A DNA stretch of 64,000 bases from Marthasterias glacialis (Eukaryota; Echinodermata; Asteroidea; Forcipulatida; Asteriidae), in the NCBI GenBank assembly GCA_911728455.2, contig OU452223.1, forward strand, positions 12,112,174-12,176,173, in the 5' to 3' direction. Shown here piece by piece: positions 26,001 through 38,000 of this stretch. Position numbers and translations under genes: made by a program. Under the pieces are notes generated by a model. The model did no database searches. It had not been told where the DNA came from and saw only the letters and a list, made by a program, of their open reading frames with translations. The number at the start of each line of letters is the position of its first letter. Position 1 is the stretch's first letter.

Positions 26001-29000
26001 AATTTACACAGGTTAGTTTTATGGAATATATCTACAATTATTATAGCATTAAGGCAAATGTATGGTTCCAAAAATCAAAGGTATACTTCGCCTTTAATGT
26101 AATCAAACACAAATGATGGTTGAAAAAAAAACCCAACAACTACAGTGGAGACCCAATATGGGCAATTGGCATTACAGTGCACCCTCTACAGTTTGCCCAG
26201 GAGATTCCGTTTTTGCAGTGCATCATGGGGAAAGGTCAACAAGTTTTTAGTCCACTCGCAGTGCCCTGCAACATAACCCCAATTGTTTAAATTCCTTCAT
26301 GGTTTGCAAAGCAGCAAGGTTAATTTTTTTTCCTGTGTTTACGGCATAAGATGGGGAAAAAAAATTGTGAGACTGGTGATGAATGTTGTTCACATTTATG
26401 TCAGCCAATTAAAGGTCCCAATCTGCACGTGCAGTACTGTGTTGCAATTGTGGTTTTTAGTCCACAGCTTTTGGGGAAAATTACCTCTCTAGTAGAGGGC
26501 GCACTGTGTTGTGAAGCACCTGTGGTGACAAAAAAATGCCTAAAATGCTCATAATTGCCACAGTTAAGCATCTTACAGTAGCTTAAACATTTGCATCCAA
26601 TCCAAGTTCTTGGTTGTGATTCAGGGGAACAGCTGTTTGTTATGAGTCAAACAAATTCTGACTGACTTTTTGTTTTTGTTTTTTTTCTATGTAGAGATCG
26701 TTAAAGGGAATGTCAAGTTTCAAAACAACCGTGACTTGTGCTATGTACAAACCATTGACTGGAGTGATATGAGAGAAGGTCTAGTTCCAGAGTATATTGG
26801 CCATGGAGAATCTTGTGCAGCAGGTATTTGTTGGTCTTATCAATTTATCATTTTTGTTTGCTTTTTAAGAGAACAAGTCAAACAAAACCCTGTGAGAGCC
26901 ACCACAGCTGTACATGTACACGCACACACACACACACACAAGTGTGTAAACACCTGCAATCGGGGACCTCCTATTGTCCCTCTTTTGATTGTACTTAAAC
27001 TTTTTGGCAACAGCTCCCATTGGTTTTGTACATGACTTTCCAACAGGGGACCTTCACCAAACTGGGGACCCTATTGTCCCTTTTGTTATAGGTTCCTGGT
27101 TTGAATGTGTATACAAACACACACAGTCTTTTTAACACCCAGTTGTGGGGACTCCCTATTGTTGTTCTATTATTCCCTTTTCTAAAGAATCCCTCTGTGG
27201 GGACAGAGTTTGACAAAGAAAAACGTTGTGGGGACCTTTGTTCCATTGTATAAATGTCCCCACAACGGTGTGTGTGCCTACCCACCCATACCCACCACAC
27301 ACACAAGTTTGTCGAGCCAGTAATTCGAGGAGTTCTCTTTGTTCTCTCTTGTTTTTTTTTAGCGGTGTCCCTATGGGTTTTGTACATGAAGGCGAAGCGA
27401 GAACGTCCTCGCTTTGTCCACACTTCCAGATCCCTTTTGTTAAAGTTCTCGGTCTGAACAGGTAGACATGCTCACTCCCAGCTTAAAGTGAAACTGCCCC
27501 CATCCTGATCTCAATGAAATGATCCCCAAGCAACTGAGGCGAGCAAACCTTTTGGTTGTTTGGCTGTTGTGCCTTTTTCGCACACATAAAATTGTTACCC
27601 CCCCCCCCCCCCACCCCCAATCCGGAAAATGTCAGTCAGCATGCGTGATGAAATACCTATTGTGTTTTCTTCTTCTTTGCCATCTTTAGAACTTCTTTTT
27701 TTGCCATTTTATTTTTCCAAGAGCTCGTGAATATCCTCTTGTACTACACAATGTAGGTCCACATTTTAATTATCTTCAGATAGTTGTTTTGTTTTGCATA
27801 TTGCCGTCCGTCTTTGGAAAAGGAAACTTGTACAAAAATAAAGGAGGATTAAAATCGGTGTTGTTTTTTTACAGAGCACGTTTGCGCACCAGAGTGCCCA
27901 GGTGGATGTTGGGGTAGAGGTGCAGACATGTGTCAAGTGTGTAAGTAAACCAAACCATTGCTTGGAAGGAGGGAACATTTTTGTAAAATAAAGGTTCAAA
28001 TAAAGGAAATCGATTTGAATAGTAATCCCGGTCACAACACTTGTGTCCTTGAGCAACAAGACACTTACCAATGATTGCTTCAAATAGGGGAAGAGATGTT
28101 TGTCTTGCAACGAATTCATGTACCCCTCCCTGGTCATAGCTATGCTGTGAAGAGACTTGAGTTTATATCGCTCCATGTCTTGTTTCTGTGCATTGGGGCA
28201 GGTTACTATCCCCTTCAATAAAAAGTAGCCCACACCTCGAGTGGCCTTTGGGCCTTGTGATGGGTGAATTGCATAAAATAAAATTTAAAAACATTTTTAA
28301 AAAAGTAAAGATCTAATGCGTCGGACTGGAGACCTGTTCATTGGAATGTAGGTTCGAATCCCATTAATGACACTTGAGGAAGTTACTTGAATCGCTTTTC
28401 TTAACCCATGAATGGGAACCCTAGAGGGCTGAGACAGTATTGTGTTGGACTAACCCCTTAGTGCTGATTTAAGCAGTTTGAGGTTGTATGCCCCCTATGC
28501 AGTTGAGAAAGTTTGAGGAATGTTCTAAGAATGCCTGATGAACAGAGATAATAATGTTGTCGAGTGCCTCGACATGGTTACTAGGATATGTGCGATATAT
28601 AAGAGCAAGGTACTATTATTATTAGTATTGTTATCGTTATTATTGATTTGTATGTCATTTAGTAAATGTTTGATCTAGACATCTTGATATTATTTTATTA
28701 TTGGTATTTTTCTTTGGTGCTTTTCTCTTGAACTCAGTAACCCGTAAGAATTGCAGTGGAACATGTGATTATCGGTGTAATGGGCCCACCCAGGCTGACT
28801 GCTGTCATCGTAGCTGTGCTGCTGGCTGTACTGGACCTAGCAACAAGGAATGCTTAGTGAGTATTTATCACAGCCGCCATCTTGGATTGCCTAACCTTTT
28901 TGTGCACTAGATGATCACGAACGACCCCTGCCTCCCAAAACCGTCTGTTGGAAATAAGAAGTTGTTGCTCAAAAAGAGTTTAATGCTGTTGAATAGTTCC

Positions 29001-32000
29001 ATGTTCATGAAAATAAAAACAGATTGTTTAATAGCTTTCTCCTGAAGATAATCGAGGCATACTGGTTGAAACTTGAGAGTTTGTCAAGAGGCCTTGAATT
29101 TTCTTCTTTGGGAGGGCAAGGCTAATTTCACCATTTGGCAAATGGCATTTTCATTTGAAAACCAGTGGGAAACTTTTGAAGGGGCACCAAGGCCAAGACC
29201 AGGGCAACAGAGGCCATGGCCTCCGTGGTCTATTGTTATTCCAGGCCTGTGTCACACCACCTTTTGTTTTGAGGCAGTGAGGTATGACAAACACACATCA
29301 TTGGTATCATCCTCATTTGAAAAGTGAAAATTCATGACCTTTTATTGTGACTAAAATTGTCACAGGTTAGTGTTGGATTTCAAGTTCACGCATTCTCTCC
29401 CCCCCCCTCCCCTGTAGGCCTGCCTTAAGTTCACCATGGATGATCAATGTGTAGAGACCTGCCCAGCAAGGACAGTCTACAACCCAACTTCGTTTCAGAA
29501 TGAGCTGAATCCAGATTTCAGATATTCCTATGGACCAAGGTGTTTGACCTCATGTCCAGGTAAGGACAAGATCATTTTCTCCATTAAAGATAGAATACAG
29601 GATTGGTATTCATCCCAATTTGTTTAATTAGTTTCAGTCTGAGCGCTTACTGATTTTTATGAAGTTCATACCAGTACCAATCTTCCACAGAAATATCTCT
29701 GTCTGAATTATGTCAGAGTCGTGAAAATAGAATTTGAAGACCCAAACTTTAATTCCGATTGTAACAATCAAAATTAAGGACAATGTGTTTAAATGCTGAA
29801 AAGTGTGCACGTTTTGTCACTAATTTCTCCTGACTCGGATGACGGATTGAGCCCAAATTTTTACAGGTTTGTTTTTTCATGTATATACTGAATCGCCCAA
29901 AGTAAGAATACTGCACTTTCAGCTTTACCAATCCTATATTTCACCTTTAAACACAAATAAATTTTTTTCTGGACATTACTATTATTTTCTACAGACCTTA
30001 ATACTGCAAATGAAAAGAAGTGAAACTAGAACTGTTAACACAGGTGATTCACAATACAGTGCGCCCTCTATAGTCTACCCCGGAGAGGCCATTTTTCCAA
30101 AAAGCGGTCGACTAAAAACAATCATACTCACAACTTTGCATCGCACGGACAGTTTGGGACCTTTAAGTGGCTTACAGGAAAGTGAGTAGCATTCAGCAGC
30201 CTCACAAAAAATGCCATCTTGCATTATATGCCTTAAACACAAACAATTACAATCTTGCTGCTTTGCAAACCATGAATGAACTTAAACAATTGGTGTCCTA
30301 CAGTAGGTGCTGCGAGACGACTAAAAACTTGTCACCCTGTTCCCATGATGCACTGTGAAAATGGCCTCTCCAGGGCAAACCGTAGAGGGCGCTGTGTATT
30401 GCAAATCGCCCATATTGAAACATCATGATTATTCCAGAGTCTGTACTTGATATCAAAAGTAGATTCTAGACCAGCAAAATCAGTGAGTTTCTCTTTGTTT
30501 CTTTTTCAAACAATACAGACAACGTTCTTGAGGATGGCGACAACTGCATTAATGTGTGTCCCAGCGGAAAAGTCGAAAGCAAAGTCCCTGGAGAAAATAA
30601 ATGTGTTGAATGTGAGGGACCTTGTCCAAAGAGTAAGTCTTGTACATATAGCAAAATCATCGTTTACATATACCATTTAACCTTTGTTTACAAAAAGAGT
30701 GACCTCAGACATTCCAGGGCATTTCTTGGCAGGTGAGATACAACACTGGTCATTTGGGAAATTTTACATTTTGTAACGTAATTTTCACATGAATTCAAGA
30801 ATTACAAAAATAACAGCTGTACAAGTTTTGAGATGTTCCCCCTTGCTTCATTTCAGAAGTCGATAAAAATCGTCTGGTGCAATCTCCATGAAACACAAGA
30901 TTTAATGTTTTCTTCCATTGAGCTGTGTACAAATCGTCCAGGCTCTGTGGCTCTTTTGTAAACATGTGATGTCACAGGTTACGTGGTCTGTACAAGAATT
31001 CCAAGTCTAAATGACTTCAATGTGAACATTAAGAATTGAGGGTACTGTGCAGTCAGCAATGGGGTATATGTACAAGTGCAAATATGGCAAAATATATTAT
31101 ATTATCTTCCAGTACGCGCTAATCCTCCAATCAGATTGCTCAACGGGAGTGTGATATCATACTCCCAGTAGTCTATATTGCACTGTGTGTATTGTGAGTA
31201 TCATGCGTCACGCTCCATATACGGACAGTGCAAAAACGCTCTAAACTTTGCGCATTGAATGTGCTGCTCGATGTGAAATTGTATTTCTTCCAGTTGGCTG
31301 GAAGATGAATTTGTTATCATACGCGCGCTCATGAAATACGGCAAAATGTTGGGGGAAAAACTGAACATTTATATTTTCAATCTTACCAACGTTGTGCAAA
31401 CTCACCTAGTGCAGCACATCATGACTTCGGACTAATTTGTAAACACCCCCCACCCCCATGAACTTCTTTGCTAAATTGATGACTACATTTACCTTTTCTT
31501 TTGGACACACAAAAACAGCATGTGAAGGACTTGATGATGGGGAAATGCTTTACAAAGACCATTTTTTAGACGGAAAACTGGACAACTGCACTATCATAAG
31601 AAAGAACATCTTCATTGGAACTTCTTCATTTGAGGGGTAAGTTGAGGCCGCACCAGAATTAATGCCTGAATTAATTAATTTCTGGTAAAGAAACCAAGGA
31701 TGCCTCAAAAGCGAACTTAATCACTGTAGCTCGGAAGCCTGAGAAAACCTGTAGATAAAGATGCTTGCACCAGGGTAAACCCCTACTCTTTCACGATAAG
31801 TGTTCTGGATCCTTTAACGTGCACCACCCATCCTAGAACACGGGACCTACGGCTTAACATCCAATCCGAAGGACAAAGCAATTATGGTAAAGTGTCTTGC
31901 TCAAGGACACAAGTGTTGCGACTGGCCAGGCCTGGATATTCTGTCAACACAGAACTTAAGTTCGGCGGACTAGACTGCTTGGCCACATCACTCCACGTTG

Positions 32001-35000
32001 TTCTTGTCGCTGCAGCCATCGGCCATAGGTGTAGCCGAAGTCGCTGGATTCGGATGTGGCCTTATTTTTAGCGCTGTTTAATCAAGCAGGGAACGATACC
32101 GTACAGCAATTTTGCACAACAGAATATTTCGACTGAACATTGTGAACATTGAAGGATAATGTTGAGCAGCAAATTATGTGTTTTGAGTAACATTTTGCTA
32201 TGGCCAAGTTCGCACAAGGAAGATTTGCAGGCATGACATTCCTCCTACTTAGTCTGGTTTCCAATTTTTTTTTTTTTTCCTCAGAAAAATCAGTAAAAGT
32301 GTTTTTAAATAGCCTGAAAAGTCTATTAAAGCCTATACCATATGTACACGTAGGTCAGCCCTTCTACTCAATGAAATTTTCCAACTTTTTCCCAAGGGCC
32401 AAACATCATGCCTGCATTTTTTGACAAGCGGCTGATATTAACTGGTACTCAAGCTCAAAAACATGTGTTGGGTACCAGGCAATATTGACCTCTAGTCGAA
32501 AAATGGTCCATGTGCGAACTTGACCTATGCTACACACGGGAAAATTGTTCACTGTCAAGGCTACTTGTATATTCCAAGGGCCGTTTTCAACCATCTTTGA
32601 TTTCTCATTGTAACCAAAGAGAGGCCGAAAGGGAAAACAAAATTGTAGGGATTCTTTTTGGTATAATGAGGGTTGGTAGTGTTGCATAAAGGGGTCATGA
32701 CAAAATTTGTGACGCTACACGCCAAAATCAGGCTCTTCTCGGAAAAAGTGAAATGGCGTCGAAAGTGAAGACAAGCGAAACATCGGCCAAGATATCAATG
32801 TGATGTCATTTTGTATGATGAGAATTACTTGCCTTGTAAACAAAATGTAGGCCTAAATCAGGTTTTATTTGAGAGCTCAAATTCTCATCTATCTGTTCAA
32901 CAACTAAACCAAGTTTTGAGTTTTGTCATGGTGCGTCACAAATGATAGCAAAAGTAGTAAATATTGTGTTCTCTTGACTTTGTACTCCTTGCTAGGGATG
33001 CCTTCTATGGTTATGAAGGAATAACCGTGGATTTACTGGAGAGGTTCTCCACCATTCATGAGATTCAGGGGTATCTGACGGTACAGGGCCACGCCACACT
33101 CTTCACTGATCTATCCTGTTTCCGTAATCTCAAGAAGATCTACGGGCGGCAGCAGTATGGGTAAGGAGGCTCTTGGTTTGAGTGATTGAGGCTAGAGACA
33201 CAAGGGGTTGACTGAGGAAATGGGAATTTAGAGAGAAAGATGGCGAGTTGGGTAGAGGAGGGGAAGGAGGTGGATGCATTAATCTGTCTGTTAGTGCATT
33301 GTGTGAAAGTTTTCTCTTGGGTGGGTTTAGGGTTCAGGAAACAAGCTTGGCTTTGTGACAAAGTATCATAACATTAAAAATAGTAAGGATGATACAGCGT
33401 TTGTAAGTCTCTCTGTCCTGTAAAAACATCTGAAGGTGCCGGGTCATGGAGAAAAATACTTTCAAAATAGTTGGAAATTCAAGCGTGAACAAGTTTGTTT
33501 TATAGTTTCTGCTGGAAGAGAGTGTTGTTGTGAGTTTGTATGAGGTTTTTGGGTAGTGAAGTCTTGGTGCTGTGCTGGAAAGGGTCCTGTCCCTGTATGT
33601 TGCCAAGCGAGACCTGTGGAACATGTAATGTATTGCTAGTAGATCTCAGACCAGGGCCTAATAATCAAACTTTTCTTGACAATTTCTTGCTAAGCAAAAT
33701 TTTGCAGGATACCAGTCACATATATGATGCATGTGACATGGTAATTTGACTGGTAACCTTATTCTAGTAAGCATAATTTTGTTTTACTTGGCTCCTTTTT
33801 GTGCTTAAGCAGCTCTATGAAATTGGGCCCTGGTAATCTTCTACGTGGTGTTAACAGATTTTGTATGTAGGGTGGAGCTGAACCATGTAGTGTGTTGAAT
33901 GTGAGTAGGAGTTTTTGGAAATTAAATTTGTTGATTGACAGGTAGCCTGTGTAGAGGTAAGGGTGGGAGATGTACAAAAATTACTGCTGTTATGTTCCGC
34001 AAAGAAACGGGCCATCAAGAAAACAGTGTAGAGAAACAGAGAAAAGCAAAGGATTTGGGTTGATCATGAGAAAGACTGGGAAAAGTGAGGAAATATTTGG
34101 AATGGGATTATCAGCCATTGTCCTTGTTCATTACAGCGGTATGTTTGATCCTTTTGTACCCACCCAACCAACCCCGTCATTATCCAGCATTGGTGCTCCC
34201 AAGCAGTATTCCCTGTTCATAAACAGTCAGACCCTAGTATCGCTGGGTATGACCTCGCTCCAGCGCGTAGCCAGCGGGAACGTTCTCCTCTACCGCAATC
34301 AGAACCTCTGCTATGTTGCCCCACAAATGTGGAAAAAAATCTTGAAGCCACGCACAGAGCAGACCGTGGAGCTGTACGAAAATATGGAGGAGGAGGATTG
34401 CAGTAAGTACAGCATGCTACCAGGTTGTGGTGTAGTATGGAGGGAGCATGCTGGTACCCTGTCCTTGTGGTGCATTCCGGGCCATTTCAAACCTCTTGCT
34501 GCTTAAAGAACTTCCCCACCCCCAACCCCCTCTCCCCCCCAAAAAAAAAAAAAATCAAATAAATAAAATGATAAATAACACAAAACAAAAATTAAAAAGT
34601 TGCAGCTTTAAAGTTTGGGCTTAGTTTTTATGTAAAACCATTTGTACTTTCCATCATGCACGCTTTTACATGAATGTGTAGATTGTGTTGAGTCAAATAA
34701 ATCCACTAGTTTTTAGTTTTGGTCGAGAGGTTTGTGATGGTAGGATAGGGGACCGGTTACTCCGAAGGCTTCACCCACCCCCGGATATTATAATTTGCAT
34801 GAGGAATGGATACTAACCCCCAGAATGTCTCTGTTTTTATTGGCGTACATGTACCTATAATGAATGACAATAGTAAACACTCACTGCAAGTCACGGCAAC
34901 CACACTGAAATCCCTGAGCTTGGTCAGTCTAGAAAGGATTGAGTCTGGCACGGTGAACTTACAGTGGAATCAACAGTTGTGCTATGTAGAGGAGGAAATG

Positions 35001-38000
35001 TTCCAACGTATCTTGGGCGATGAGAGGCAAGTCACCATTGAGCGAAATATGGCAGAGACACGGTGTGGTAAGTATGAACAAACCAGCTCCCCTCCCCCCC
35101 CCCCCCTCCCCCGGCCCCATTACCCCTGGCAATGCTGTTGTGAAAATCACCCAGCCTAGCTCTCACATCATTATGACTGGATCTTAACCAACCAGGAATG
35201 TTTTTTACTGCCTCAAAGTAATTCTGGTATGTGATATTTTGTCTTCAGAACAAAATTAAATGCAAATCAGTTTCATAATGCTAAAAGTAAAAAGCTGGAA
35301 CGATCTCTAGTTCTGGTGCAGCAGTGACCTGTTGCACTGACGTCACATGCAGCTACTGCCTGCCCCATAGTCTGACATTATGGTAGTCAAGCTTGCCTGG
35401 CGGTAAGCGTGTAAAGGTGCATGCGTCGCCTAAAATGCGCACTACAGAATTTAACACCGACTCCTGAAATGGCAAAACCAAGATTTGTTGTGGTGATGAC
35501 ATCAGGTGAATTGGTTCATTATAAAATACTTGCATGCTGTCTGGCAAAGTAGCTGTTTCAAGCGGACTCAGGAGGTATTTTAAAAACAATTTTAAATATC
35601 ACTGGCCATTTTCAAACACTCTCTCTCAAAAAAAAAGGGGGAAAAAAAAGAACAAAACAGTTTGGTTTTGTGCCATACTATCTGGTTGGTTAAGACTCTT
35701 GCTCATAAAATGACTAATGTACTAACTTTGGACTTGTTTGCACTAATGCATCATGTTTGTTCCGTTTAACTCCGCCAAGCAGTCAGGTGGGTAACAGAGC
35801 TTAATATTTGAAATAACAACCACAGAAATACAACTTGGTTCCTGCTTAATTTTTTTTAAAGATATGCTGCATAAATGTGATCACAACCACGGCCACAAAT
35901 TCAAATTGATTCTTTTAATTTACTAAAAACTAAAAATCTTGCCATTCACACTAACCAGTTGACGCCGGATGGTGTGTATACAAGCCATTATTTTCCGAGC
36001 CAGCAAACAGGTGACTTGATTTTGTATTTTTGTGTGAAATTCAAAGCCCGGAACAAGTTTCGATAGATATTTTGTTTCGTAGCGTGCCCAGAGTATGCAC
36101 TCATCATGCAACGCTTTGTCTCACCCACACAAAGAGGACAAATGGTGCTGACTGTTTTGAAGATTTGTTCCCATTATGCGAGGGTTATTGTGTAATCCCC
36201 GATTCCGGACCTTTGTCCTTTTGTTCCAAGAAGAGGATTATGAGACATCAAGAGGCTTCCACCATTGTTTAGTCATTGTATTTCGGCTGAATGGATGCAA
36301 GTCAGAGTGCACCGAGAATCGAGCTTTGGTTCCAGATTTAGGACCAATCTTTGGCCATGAGGTACAGCTGAGGTATTGCAATTCACGCTGCGTGAATTTG
36401 ACATTTTCTCCATAGAAAACCAAAAAATACCTGGTGCTTCAAAGAAAGTCTTTGCTTTTTAGGCTTTGTCAAGTCAAGGTTTCTTTGTGCCAGCGGTACT
36501 CCGAGAAAACAATCCTGTCAGGATGGACATAAAAAAATGAAAGATCCCCGGCGTAAACTGGTTAATAGTCTAGACATGATCAGAACTTGTTGTCATATAT
36601 TATAACACATCCGTTGAAAAAGAAGTGATCCTTATTAACTATTCCAATCACAAATAACCGAGTAGATGAATTCAACAGCTAAAAGCTTTTCTACTTATTC
36701 TACTATCTTCTGATAGTTTGTTTTCCTTGTTTAAAGAAACAAGGCTAATGTTTGGACTTTGGATCTTATCCAATGCAAACATCTCTCTGACTGGCTGATC
36801 AAAAATTCTCATTGAAAACAGAAGCTCTTTAACCTACACCCCTCGTTGGTGTGCATGGTAAAGTAAGATGCCTGGTTTAGTTTAGAGAAAACACGCTTTT
36901 TTTCTTCAATTTTTTGGAGAAGCTCAAGACACTGAGGGTTTGGGGGTAAACGTGGCAAACATTTAAATGGAATTCTAAACCAGGCATCTTTTTTTACTTG
37001 CATGGTTTTATGCATGTAGTTTTGTTTGCATTTTGGTCAATATTAAATATTTAAAGACAATGTTCAGAATTTGACACAAATCCAAAGTTGAAAACCTTGA
37101 ATACGGAAATACCACAAAAATGAAATTAAGAAAATAAAACAATAAAGGGATTTGTTGTTAGTATCATAAAATTTTAATTTAAGATATTACAACAATAAAA
37201 ATCCATATCTTTTTAAAGCCAGCCAAATATTTCACAACTTGAGTTCACAATTCCCAGTAATTGTGATCACTAATCAAGTTATACACCGACTTTGAACATT
37301 TTTTCCCCTTTAAATAAAACACTGTTTCAATCAGTTAGTCATCTGTAAGTGTCTACCACCTACATTAGACATGTCTCATTGTTTTTCCTATTCATGTGTA
37401 AGTAATTGCATTCATTTCCTCAGGTACATGTACTTGTGCATCTTGTGACCATTTTCATAAAAAACATCAATATCAAAGAAAATGTCTCTGTGACAATGAA
37501 CTTCTCTTCTTAATCAATAAATCCGTATACGAACACAAGACAAAATCTAAAACACATTTTTTACATAGTTCATAAAAACAACATCTGTGCACAGTACAAA
37601 TATCTCTTTATTTTACTACAAAATTTAAAAGGTTTCACAGAAACATTCCTGGGGGGGGGGACCTTAAGTGATTTTGGCCAAAAAAATACTATTTCTTTGG
37701 GACATAATCAACCACAGCTATATTTGGGATGAAATGTTGCGAGAAGTAGTTAAGGCCTTGTGTTTTGGGGCCCTATAGCATTGTCTTTTTCAAAGGATAC
37801 TGGTTCACAAGGATTGTGTTTAATCCATTTAGATACATAACGTTTGTAAAGATTGTCAAACTGATATTGTATGACTTATTGATTGAAGTCGTGTCCAAAT
37901 AAGATTGTATTAGCCATTAATATGAATGAGTAGAGTGCATGGGAATGTATGCTAATTAATATTCATGTATGTTAATTCATGTATAACTATTCTTTTTTTT

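Noticed and set aside
26670-27035. 121-residue frame reading on from exon 4.
   Set aside because: The conserved part ends at the donor 26824; the rest reads intron including a (CA)n tract.
27766-28233. A 155-residue minus-strand open frame.
   Set aside because: It runs antisense across exon 5 and a SINE fragment, so it is a shadow with no known domain.
36030-36272. A cysteine-containing frame in the large intron, checked as another receptor exon.
   Set aside because: No AG/GT borders of the right phase and no match to any ErbB segment.
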